The notes below the pieces were generated by a model. It was not told where the DNA came from. It saw nothing but the letters and a program-made list of their open reading frames with translations, and did no database searches. Made by a program: the position numbers and the translations under genes. A DNA stretch of 64,000 bases from Oenanthe sinensis (Eukaryota > Streptophyta > Magnoliopsida > Apiales > Apiaceae), in assembly GCA_028671895.1 (NCBI GenBank), contig JAPMAC010000221.1, positions 9,858,001 to 9,922,000 of the forward strand, given 5' to 3'. Positions within the stretch are counted from its first letter, which is position 1; each line of letters starts with the position of its first letter. Positions 22,162 through 32,563 of this stretch are shown piece after piece.

Positions 22162-24830
22162 AGAGAGTAAAATCCTCTCACTCGCAAGTAGACCTGGAAA
22201 AATGGGAAAGAACAAAATCCTCTCAACCCCTGGATAGCACAAACTGAACACTTACTAAGTTACTTGGCTACCTGAGCAATGCTGAAACTAAAGAAACTGA
22301 CATTAGATTGTGAATTAGCTTTATCGATATAGTTTTCCAGAAAAAGAAGACGTTTTATTAGATATAATGGAAGCACACAAGTTAATTGATCTTCCATATA
22401 TAATTTTTTCAAAACTACATTTAAGCACCAAGTGTACTTGAAAGTCTTTCCTTGGCTAAATAGTATCCAAAGATAAGTGTCCAAGGACAAACAAAAGCAC
22501 TGAAGAGGGAGACAAGCAATTTTACTGTATCAATCCTAATCTATGTATTAGTATCTTGAAATTGCTATGGGTTCCATAAAACAAATTGCATTAAATTTCT
22601 ACTGTAACCGATAAATATACATTAACGGAAAGGAGAACATTAGGCCATATATGCAACCAGGAAAAATATATAGCAAGAGAATCATGTCGTGCACTTACAA
22701 ATTATAGCGCCAATACCCCCACAATTCCGACACACGGACTTTCCTTTTTCCCCCAAAGCAATCGCCTTTGGTACAGAGAGAGAAACGGCAGAAGTACTTA
22801 TCAGTGCAAAAGTTGAACATAAACAAGTCAAGCACAACCTTCTTGATGTCAATGCTTCAGATTTCTGTTGAGACATATAATAGTTTTATATATTAGCGGT
22901 AGAAACTGACATTATCTGCAATTCTGCACTAGCCACATAAAGATACAGAGTGTATCGAGAAAATGGTAATAAGCCAGCTACAAAAGTAATTAGCTTTCAG
23001 CATAAGCTCACTACAAATCTAAGCTTTTTATTAAGGAATACATACATGCTGCTACTAAAGAATAATTTCAAAGAACAGCAACGTTGACAAAAAAATATAA
23101 TGTATATGTGTCACTTTGAGTGTAACTTTTCCATTCACGTCAGAGTGAACATGGAAAACTATTTATATTTTACTATAGTAACAATAAAATGTGAGAAAAT
23201 TCTCACTGCATGGAAAATGAGCAACATTCACTTGAAATAGACATTTACCACATCAAGGATGTGAATAACAGTAGCACACATAGATAAACCAGGTTAATGA
23301 GATACTAACCCTCATCTTGGTGTCATCTGATGAGTGATCTGAAGCTTCTGTAGAGCAACTTTCATCTTCCAAGCTGGATCTTACATGGAAACGAACCAAC
23401 TTTGAGTGAGCTGTTTCTGATACACGATTGTATAATTTAGTTATGTTAATGAAAACCGAGTGGTTAAAACCACTAAACAGCCTATAATACTACAAAGATA
23501 GAACTAAACATTCAGTACTAGAGACAAGACAAACAGACAAATGACTAAAACTACTTGCAGTATGTTATATATCACATCATATTCAAGAGTTTTAAGATAA
23601 TATTCATAGTCACTAGTCCATCTAATTAGTTAGACCTGAATCGACAACGAGTAGCATCAGAATTATATCATTACACTCTGTAATAACGATGACATTAGAG
23701 ATTAGCCCACTTGATGCTGGTTAGCAAGCTCTAGATAAGGCATGAAAAGATGTGTGTTAAGGATATAAAACCCGAACTATTAACCACTAAACATAAACTA
23801 AAACTTGAGGCCACTCAAACATCTTAAATTGCAAATTGCAAGTGGGAGACTTGTATACATTCCTCACCAAATAGACCGTAACAATAACTCAAGCCCACAA
23901 CTGAATGCATACCGGGCCCAACAACCCACCACAGGTCAGCCCATAAAAGCTAGCAATTTTTGGTATACATTAGTTACTGACTTGTCGGACCAAAATACCA
24001 AAATACTCTTTCTATTCGATGTGGGATGTTATGTTATGTTTCTGTCGACTAGGTACGCTCATGGTAAAATGTTGCCACAAAATGCAACTGCACGTACCAA
24101 CATTATAGGGCCTAAGGTTTGTGCCGACACCATATTAACCATTTTTTAAAACTGATTGTAATCATGAAACTCTTGGTTTTATAAAATTACAAAATACTCA
24201 ACATTTAAATAATAATAATAATAATTAACAATAATAATAATATAAAATTAATTTAGCTAAATGCAATCAAGATATAGAATACAAGGGTAACATTTAAGTT
24301 TTTAGCGTGAAAACCATATAAACTTTCACTAAATTTTACAGAATTATAATAAAAAATGCAAAAAAAAAAGTTTAAATATACTTTTTATTATGATTTTACA
24401 AATAAAATTATGATTCTGCACTATTTTTTTTTCTATTTTTTTATTACAGTTGTGCAAAATTTAATAAGAGTTTTCACGATTTTACCCAAAAGAGTTTTCA
24501 CCGAATGTTATCCTAGAATATAATATCAGAAAGAACTTGAATTCAGTTATTAAAAGTAACTGAATTCAATCTAGCAGACATTGCATAGCAAATAATTGAC
24601 AAGCAGGTAAGATAATAAAGTGGAATATTAAAAAGGATAAACAAGTAGTGTGCAAATCCTACTATATAACAACATTACAACTACAATTACATATATAAAT
24701 ATACATCCGAGAGAGAGAGAGGGAGGGAGAGAGAGTGGGAGAGAGAGAGAGACTAACTGTGGTTTGGGGTGAAGGAGAGAGAGTGGGAAGAGAGTGAAGG
24801 AAGAGCTGAAGGAGCAAGAAATGCCGACAT
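20041..24830 (-). CDS. PSA2: PSA2-type DnaJ zinc-finger protein of the thylakoid lumen (5 exons)
   Basis: Exons on the minus strand: 24830-24758, 23416-23310, 22864-22699, 21342-21250, 20171-20041. All have GT-AG borders, and phases agree at every junction (570 nt, 189 aa). Arabidopsis and maize PSA2 are lumenal proteins needed for photosystem I accumulation. Residues 1 to about 40 are rich in Ser and hydroxyl residues, like a chloroplast transit peptide (MSAFLAPSALPSLSS). A twin-Arg plus hydrophobic segment (TSRRLCLTCLCSTF, then ALISTSAVSL) fits Tat-dependent lumen import. The zinc-finger region has four CxxC motifs (CRNCGG, CDMCGG, CPNCYG, CPVCLG), and the C-terminus RRPDAKELLDKMYNGRLLPNS is typical of PSA2. 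The gene is intact; its introns hold a SINE relic and GA/TA repeats. Confidence 0.9.
21473..21496. repeat. TA dinucleotide repeat in a PSA2 intron
   Basis: Twelve or so TA units in the intron between exons 3 and 4. Confidence 0.9.
21630..21905 (-). mobile_element. SINE-like relic in a PSA2 intron
   Basis: On the minus strand it reads GAAACAACCTTTCTATTCC, GTTAGGGGTAACATCTTCG, TACATCAGACTCTC and CAGACCCTACTTCTGAG. This order matches the body of tRNA-derived SINEs common in asterids (AACAACCTCTCTATCC...GTAGGGGTAAGGTCTGCGTACA...CAGACCC). A clear A box, B box and tail are not recognisable and no TSD was found, so it is an old partial copy. The match is from memory of the family pattern. Confidence 0.5.
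22123..22158. repeat. GA microsatellite in a PSA2 intron
   Basis: About 18 uninterrupted GA units in the intron between exons 3 and 4. Confidence 0.9.
24706..24755. repeat. GA-rich tract beside PSA2 exon 1
   Basis: GAGAGA/GGGAGA repeats directly next to the exon 1 donor. On the coding strand it is a CT-rich start of intron 1. Confidence 0.8.
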
Positions 24831-25669
24831 TATTAATTATGATTATGACGATGATGATGAGAAAGGCAGTCAGGCAGGCAGTGTGTGTTATCTAAAGGCT
24901 TGTCACAATACACACACACACATACGTGTCTCTCTCCTCTCCAAATTTATCTGTTGTTTTTGTTACCCCCAATTTTTAATTTTTATTTCTTTCGTCCTAA
25001 TTAGAAGATAATGGATTAAATCATACCGAATTTTCGCAAAATTTAAATTTGAACCTATAATTTTTGTTTAAACCTGAACTCAATTTGAACTCAGAAATTT
25101 TAATCCCAAATTTGAAATTATCCCAAATGCAATAATTTAGATAATTAATTCATCACATATTTAATCCCTAAATTATATATGAAAAATAATAAATAAGAAA
25201 ATAATAGTCATTTATTAAGTGATATTTGTTTAAAAATCATTTAAAATCTTTTTAAAATTAAACTAATATATTCAAAAAGAAACTCTTTAACTAGACACAT
25301 AAATAATAATAATATAATATAAAACAAAACGAGTAATTATAAATTAAAATGTTAATTAACTACCAACATTAATATAAATTATATTATTGTAGTCAATGCT
25401 CATTAAAAACATTAAAAATATTGATAACAAAATTAAATCATGGCTAAAGAAATAACTAATAAATTTAAAATCAATAAAGCGTAACTCTCGCTCATTATTA
25501 ATAACTCATTTGAATAATTAAAAATGTAATTGAAAATTTAAAAATCAATGCCCCACGGGCCATCGGGACCGTTCTTATATGATATGTATTAGTCATCATA
25601 AATGATACAATATTACCTATTAAAAACACAGTATAATTGTACACATTGTACTTATGAGCTATCAATTAT
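24831..25669. other. PSA2 5' UTR/promoter and AT-rich intergenic DNA
   Basis: The first about 130 bases upstream of the PSA2 start contain TC and ACAC runs expected of a plant 5' UTR. Beyond about 25000 the sequence is AT-rich without ORFs. No clear TATA box could be assigned. Confidence 0.45.
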
Positions 25670-26325
25670 GGGAGAAATGACTCAAAATGACATATTTTTA
25701 TAAAATAATGCTCAAAATGTCATTTATAAGTAATATGACCATATATGTCATTCTAAAATTCAAGATAGTATAGAGTTTTGCTCTTCATTTATTTTGAATT
25801 CAAATTTTGAGGTTTCAAATGCATGTTTTTTGATTAATATGTTTTAAAATTAAGCATGCACCGTAATTCAACGATTTTTAATATTTTAGGATTCAATAAA
25901 ACACAAAATGGGTTTCAGAAAATATTAAAAATATAAATAAAAGACATAACGATTAGGATTTCTAAACCCTGGAGCTTAAACCCTAATTTAAGTGTGAACC
26001 TTAATTCATCAATTTTTATTATTTTAGGGTTTAATAATTCCCAATTTGGGTTTTTAGAAATATTAAAAAAAATCTGCGCAAAACTCAATTTAAAACAGCG
26101 TTTTGTCCTAAAACTCAACTTAAAATAACGTTTTAGCCGACAAAACACAACTTTAAGTCACGTTTTGATCAAAAAATGAGAAAAAAATCAAACGCGACAC
26201 GATCTTGCGTTTTCAATAAAACTCAACTTCATGTAACGTTTTGAAGTGACATTTTGGGTCATTCCATCCAATTGTGCCGTTTTGAAAATTTAGTGTTGTA
26301 ATAGTGACACATATGGTCATTACCC
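25670..26325. mobile_element. Non-autonomous TIR element (MITE or small MULE)
   Basis: The left end is GGGAGAAATGACTCAAAATG. The right end, reverse-complemented, is GGGTAATGACCATATGTGTC, so the termini are imperfect inverted repeats. The same CAATTAT lies directly outside both ends (25663-25669 and 26326-26332) as a target duplication; 9 bp is usual for Mutator-like elements, so it may have decayed. The interior has degenerate repeats of AAAACTCAACTT...AACGTTTT (about 26060-26250) and no transposase. Confidence 0.55.
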
Positions 26326-27113
26326 CAATTATAGTCCAAAATTACTCCATAAGAATAGAAATCAATTTATCATAAATGGCCTCCGATGAATAATTTTATT
26401 TATGGTACAAACACTAATTACTAGGATCAAAATTGATCAAACAATAAAAAAAAATCTGTACGATTATCTTATACTCAAAACCAAAATTAACATCTCAAAA
26501 ACAAATTGAATACCATCACTGAACAGAAGTCATCATTATCATACTAAAATTATCATATTAAAATCATTACTCCACCCACAAAATTATCATATTTTAATCC
26601 AAAATTATCAGTTTAAACGAAAATCACCAAATTCATAGAACTTTAAAATTATAAAACCCAAATCAACAAGCTTAACTCAAACTTATTTTTTTAAATCTAA
26701 ATCAAATATATAATTTTTAAATATGAAACTCTTGTGATAAGAAAAAAAATATATTGGCGTTGAAGAATACAACATCTTATTTAAAATTGAATCAACCCTT
26801 TTTTCTTATGCAAGTTGCAAACCAATTTTCTTCCTATCAATTTAAATTTAAAAAAATGTTAATTTTAGAACTGAAATTTTAACTTCGAGAATTATATTTA
26901 TTTTAAAAAATAATATTTTCTTAAGATAATATTATACGTATACAAACATCTATATAAACATATTATATATATCTTTCGTCTCTATTTTTATTCTTAATCG
27001 TATATAATCAGAGCCGGCTGGAGCGGGAGCTGACCCAGCAACCCGCCTAGAGCCTCAAAAAATTAAGAGCCCTCATTTTTTTTCCTCAAAAATATATATG
27101 TATATATAATATT
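26326..27113. other. AT-rich intergenic DNA up to the Sirevirus insertion
   Basis: No gene. A GC-richer patch at 27005-27060 (GAGCCGGCTGGAGCGGGAGC) stands out from its surroundings but has no ORF. The last five bases, ATATT (27109-27113), are the left target duplication of the Sirevirus. Confidence 0.6.
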
Positions 27114-27444
27114 TGTTAGGCCCCAAAATGGGGGGTATAAGCTAGAAGGGGGGGGTTGAATAGCTTAATACCGTTTTAAAAATTGAGCTTGGCGTTTTAA
27201 AATTTTCTTTTCTCCTTTTAAAAAAATTACCAGTCAACTAGTAATATAAGTGCGGAAAATAAAAATAGAGAAAAGAAATAGAGTACACAACAGAATTTTT
27301 ATCCTGGTTTGCGATGGCGCAATCCCCTAACGGATCCGCTCACCCCTAGTCCAGTCCCCGAGTCCCTCCCTGAACTCGAGATTTTGCACTATAAAAAGAT
27401 GTACTCCTTATAGTGGCGGAGAAGCCTTTTACAACACTTAGTAT

Positions 27445-27740
27445 TTATCTTGAACCTTAACTACCCGTTAACCCCTCAAAATACAAAGCAAAACCTACTT
27501 GATTTATCTTGGAGCGTAACTCCCCGTTACCTCCTCACAATCAAAGTAGAACACCTACGAGCTGGTCTTAGAGCGTAACTCCCCGTTACCTCTTCACAGG
27601 CAAGTAGTATCCCCTACTAGCTGGTCTTAGAGCGTAACTCCCCGTTACCTCTTCACAGGCAAGTAGTATCCCTTACGACCTTATCTTGGAGCGTAACTTC
27701 CCCCTTACCTCCTCAAAGATACGTAAAAATCCCTGCGTAG
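27445..27740. repeat. Five 59-bp tandem repeats in the 3' LTR
   Basis: The word GAGCGTAACTCCCCGTTACC recurs at 27512, 27571, 27630 and 27689 with exact 59-bp spacing. A diverged first copy (GAACCTTAACTACCCGTTAA) lies at 27453. The last copy is also altered (CTTCCCCCTTACC). Confidence 0.9.
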
Positions 27741-28155
27741 ACTATGTTCCTCTACAACAATGTAGGTCTTGGATCTGGGTCTTAGGTCTTGGGTCTTTCC
27801 TTTTCCTCACGGTGCAAAGACACCCAACTCCCCGTCGGCGTGTCTAGGACTTGGGTCTTAGAACAAGGATCACCTCACTTCACTTTTCACCTCACAACAA
27901 AGTCTAGACAACAAGTGCTACGACTTAAATATCCCTGTTTAGAAAAGAAAAAGGTGGTGGACTAGTATGTTACAGTACTAGACCAAAGTGACAAACAGAT
28001 ATATATAAAATAGCCGAGGCAACAGTATATATCAATGTGAGTTGGGGTAAGTCACTTAGAGACAAGGACGAACCACTCGGAAGAGTGAGTCACTTTGTCA
28101 AAAGGACGAACCACACGTTGTGTGCTAACGTGTATGCAATAAAGTAAATGCGTAT

Positions 28156-28368
28156 GCTAAAGTAAATTGCGTATGTAAAGCGTATGAATGCAAGTACTTT
28201 AAAGTAAACGTGCTAAAGTAAATTGCGTATGTAAAGCGTATGAATGCAAGTACTTTAAAGTAAACGTGCTAAAGTAAATTGCGTTATGTAAAGCGTATGA
28301 ATGCAAGTACTTTAAAGTAAACGTGCTAAAGTAAATTGCGTTATGTAAAGCGTATGATGCAATGCAAG
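28156..28368. repeat. Four 56/57-bp tandem repeats in the 3' LTR
   Basis: Units beginning GCTAAAGTAAATTGCG start at 28156, 28212, 28268 and 28325. The later units have an extra T (GCGTTATG). Each unit contains AAAGTAAA and GCGTATG(A)ATGCAAG words. Confidence 0.9.
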
Positions 28369-30777
28369 CACGAAATGTAAATATATATATATATAATATA
28401 TATATATAGGGAATATAAGGTCAAGATATAGACCAAATATTTTTGACTTGAATGTGATCAAGTACGTTTTCTAACTACTTTGTTATTAAAGGCCTTAAAT
28501 AATAATGTAACTAACCTATGGCCTTTAAAACAACACAAACCAAACTCACGAAAATAAGACTCGACGTGTGAGTTAGTTTCTTACACTTTATAAATTAAGG
28601 AGTATTTATGTTTATGTCGTACCTCGACTTATACACAAAAACTCAACTCAAAATAAAAGTGAGTTACCTTGCAAATATTCGAGGAGTCTTTAGCTTATAT
28701 CTCTATATGAGATTTATACTAATCGACTCAAACTCGTAATAAGAGCTTGGTTTAGATACTAAAACTCAACAAGGAAGCCTTTTACTTATGTCGTATATAT
28801 TGACTTATATAAAGTAGCTTCAACTCGGAATTAAAGTAAATAGGTGTTGTATTTAATCCCTAAGTAAATTAAGGATATTAACAACCAACTAAGGAGAAAG
28901 AAAAACTACTAACTCACTTAGTTTAGTTCACTCTTTATATATACGAGAAAAGAAGAGAAGATTAAAGCTCGTGTATATATAAATTGCAAACAAGACCAAC
29001 TATATATATATATATACTAAAAATCGAAATAATCAAGATCTATATATATATAGTATAGTCGAATATTATATATATAATATAGACAAGAAATAACTAACTT
29101 ATGACCCTTGTGCTCTATAGTGAGAGACAACAATATTTCTTACGAAATCAAGGGATACGAGTTAGGATCTTGTACAAGAGTTCGTATATACACTTAAAAA
29201 TCAAGCAAGCAAGGTGTATACACTACTAAACATGTACCAACTGATATTATATATATAATATAACTAACTAACTTATAACCCTTGAGATCTAGGAAGAAAT
29301 CAAGAGAAAGAGCTAGTTTGAAGCCTAAAACACACAAAAATGGTCGCCGGAAAAAGTCACCGGAAAATGGCCGGAATATCAACTTTTGGTATAACTTTGT
29401 GGGCAACAAAACAAGTCTAGGGGCTGCTAAGATATGGTAAGTGGGTAGCCAAAAGATACTTGTGTGATGTGTGTGTTATATGAGCATGTAAATGTGTTTA
29501 TAAGCTTGGTAGGAGTTAGATCTATGGAAGAACTAAGCTTATAACTCAAGAACTCTAAGAGATGAAAATTTTCTGGACTTGAGAGCTTCTTTGGAGAGAA
29601 AGTTGCAGCATTTACTTGGCTCAAATGGCTTGAGAGAAAGAGTGGGGGTTGAGGGAGTATTTAAAGAGAAAAATTAGGGTTTTGGGTGGGGGATGAGGGG
29701 ACAAAGCTTCCTTAAAATAAGGGAAAGGTACATAATTTGAATTTTGTGTTCCCTCATCAGTACTAGCCCACTTGCATGCATAGAAAAACGTGTAAACAAT
29801 ATTCAGTTAAATAATAAAGCTAATAAATGCGAAACTGAACGATACAATGACGAATATGACGTTTTTCAAAACATGCTCCAAAAATTATGAAAATTTGGGA
29901 ACCATCTGGAAATATTCCAAGTAGGTCATGGTCAAAATCCTACTCAATTTGGAGTTGACCTTCATTGACTTTTAATTAACCGAACAATCAATTACGTATC
30001 GAAAGTACAGGCCAAAAATAAAAGTCACCCAAAACTCATGAAAAAAATCCTAAAATTCTTTTTAAATATTCTAGTGACATTCCCCAAGTTTCAAGTCAAT
30101 TGGACATGTGTAGCTATTATTTCGAGAAAAGGATCGTTTCGTTGTCCTTATAGCCCGAAACAATATTCGATAGCCATTTGTCGGAACTAGTCGACGTTTG
30201 GACTAAAGTTTTGACTTGTAATATATTCAAACATAATATTCCTAAAATAATAATGACTGTGAAGCCTAAGGAATATTTATGCTTGAATTAAAATGCATTT
30301 TATCCGAATAAATAAGACAGTTAGATACTTTATGGATAAAATATGCATTTTACATTTAGGCAGGACTTTGATGAAGACAAGTTGAACAAATAAATTTAGA
30401 AAATATATTCAAAATATATTCCCTTGAAAACCTTTAAAAACAGACACTCTTTTAATTTAATAAAGCATTTTCTGTCTCGTAAAAGCAGTGTCAAAAATAC
30501 AGTATTTTGTTCGTCTTCAGTCTTTGCCTCAAAATGAATTAGATTTGATTTTATCATTATTTTGATAAATCTTATCTAATTATATGTCGAGAGAAAATCA
30601 TTTTGTTTCATTTATAAAACAGTTTGACCAAGTTTGACTTTCTACTCGTTGACTGTCACTTCGAATAACCTAAGGGAGGATTACTATATTAATTAGTAAC
30701 TTCCTAACCCTAATTTAATTTACACTTAGCGTTAAGACAAAATTAATCAAAACCTAATGAAAAGGCTGTATCTCACA

Positions 30778-30793
30778 ATCTTCCCCTTTTTGA
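30778..30793 (-). other. Polypurine tract at the 3' LTR boundary
   Basis: The minus strand reads TCAAAAAGGGGAAGAT directly before the LTR start TGTGAGATAC. This is the plus-strand primer site for reverse transcription. Confidence 0.9.
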
Positions 30794-32563
30794 TATTTTG
30801 TCGAAACAATCGAGTGTAAAATTAAATTTGTGTGTGACAGCCTAGAACTTCCCCTATGTGTATGCAACTATCTAATTTATGCATTTTTAGATTATTAAAA
30901 TCTAATTAACACTTCCCCTATAGTGTTGAAAATCTTTTTCAATTTTAAATGCATAGCAGATAATCACATAAATATTATGCAGCAAGTAGGATGCACAGAA
31001 AAAAATTGAGTATATACCCCTTGATAAGTGAACACTTATCATTTTTCCATTTCCAGCTTGGTATACTCTATTTCAGCTTGGTATACTCTATTTCCATATG
31101 TTCCAAGTGCATTCCATGTTTTGATGAAAATTAACAATTCAATTATCAATTTTCCATTTATGCTGCAAGAATATTATATATGTGAGAGTTCTATTTTTGA
31201 AAATTAACTCTAGTTAAAAATTAAAAAAATTTAACTCCCTTAGAATTTCTTCTTTTAAAAACTCTCTCATCTTCCATTTTCTCTCTTTTTAGTAAAATAA
31301 TAAAAAATTTTAACTCCCTTAGAATTTCTTCTTTTAAAAACTCTCTCATCTTCCATTTTCTCTCTTTTTAGTAAAATAATTTTACTCTCTCATCTTCCCC
31401 TTTTTGACAAACTATCAAAAAGATATTTTTAAATAGTAATTGATTTTTGAAAAGTAACTTGTTAATTAAGCATCAATTAAGATTTAAATGAGTAGAGTGA
31501 GAAATCTTCCCTTTTAATTTCAAATATGTATATTTGAAATATGTGTACTTCCCTTTTTATTTCAGTTGACTTTGTGCAATTTCAATCTCATTGTGAGGAT
31601 AGGATTCATTGCCACCTTTGTAATTTCAAATAATCAATTTGAAATTATTTCCAATTGCATTAGTCGAAAATTTGAAATCTCCTTGACATGAATTATGATC
31701 CACATGCATTCAACAACTAGTAGAGACCTGTGCTAAAAGAAGCAATGCAAATATTTGTCAATAATAATGTCTTTCAATTCACTGTTAGGCCCACATAATT
31801 CTAACACCAGTTTGATAGTCTCAAGACAAGATATTAAACTAAATTATGAAACTGTTTTTCAAACTTAAAATGAATAGTTTGTCCAGAGACAAAAACAAGT
31901 TTCACAACTGTTCGAGACTTGGAGATTTGCAGAGTAACTCTTTTAAGACTTTGGTTCAGATACTCCACCTTTTGCAAGCACAGCTTGCCTTTTTCCTGAA
32001 ACAAGATTTATTTAGTATATCCAGTATGATTCCAGAAATCACATTAAACTAAATCTGATAGACTGCAATTTGTGTTACAAACTAAGGATTAATTTGTGAT
32101 TGGAACAAAAATCCATTAGTGCCTAATCCAGCTTGATGTTGCCTGAAAATCAAATGGTTAGTAGTAGGACAATTATAACTCAAGCTACTAAATAATGAAG
32201 CTATTAGAACCAAAAAAAATATTTCATTAAAGATCAGCTTCATCCCATTACATCTTCATTTAACTAGCAGGGATAGACAAAAGTAGTATTCCTAAATTGA
32301 CCAAACACACACAAAGGTCAACTTACATACTAAACAAGCTGTAGGCATACCAGTAGCTAACAAAAGTAAAGTACAGGATAACAACTAGGTCATCTAAGTA
32401 CTAAACTAACAAAAGCAATCACATATGATTGTTGCAGCCACACAAGCAGTTATAAAATTAAACACATAAGACATAAAAAGATGCAGACACACTGATGAGA
32501 CTCTAACACCACCACCAACACAGAACTACTCCATATTTATTAGAAATCAGACACAAGGCCAGT
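30794..32563 (-). other. 3' untranslated region of the Sirevirus with repeated polypurine tracts
   Basis: The 16-base polypurine tract of the LTR boundary recurs exactly at 31392-31407. Shorter relatives (CTTCCCCTAT) lie near 30848 and 30909, and CTTCCC(T)TTTT runs near 31507 and 31550. A 71-bp block is duplicated at 31231-31301 and 31310-31380. CAGCTTGGTATACTCTATTTC is duplicated at 31056-31092. No ORF. Multiplied polypurine tracts before the 3' LTR are a reported Sirevirus trait. Confidence 0.7.

Larger units (their letters stand above)
27114..30777 (-). repeat. 3' LTR of the Sirevirus
   Basis: It starts TGTTAGGCCCC and ends TATCTCACA (plus strand), and is preceded on the coding strand by the polypurine tract at 30778-30793. 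It contains a 59-bp repeat array, a 56-bp repeat array and AT microsatellites. Short ORFs in it (29194-29409, 29427-29624) occur identically in the other LTR and resemble nothing I know, so I do not call them genes. Confidence 0.95.

Noticed and set aside
23760..24170. Possible solo LTR or small insertion in PSA2 intron 1
   Set aside because: The sequence is GC-richer than its surroundings and has a promoter-like feel (GGATATAAAACCCG), but I found no TG...CA borders, target duplication or second copy.
24769..25011. 80-codon plus-strand ORF rich in Glu, Asp and Ser
   Set aside because: It is the antisense reading of PSA2 exon 1 and its GA-rich surroundings.
25915..26148. 77-codon minus-strand ORF
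   Set aside because: It is made of the degenerate repeats inside the TIR element at 25670-26325 and is low complexity.
28156..28368. Regular direct repeats that could be mistaken for a CRISPR-like array
   Set aside because: Units are contiguous 56/57-bp tandem copies without unique spacers, lie in a retrotransposon LTR, and the DNA is plant nuclear.
29194..29624. Two short ORFs inside the Sirevirus LTR (also at 45220-45650)
   Set aside because: Under 75 codons, no recognisable domain; their identity between LTRs follows from LTR identity and is not evidence of coding.
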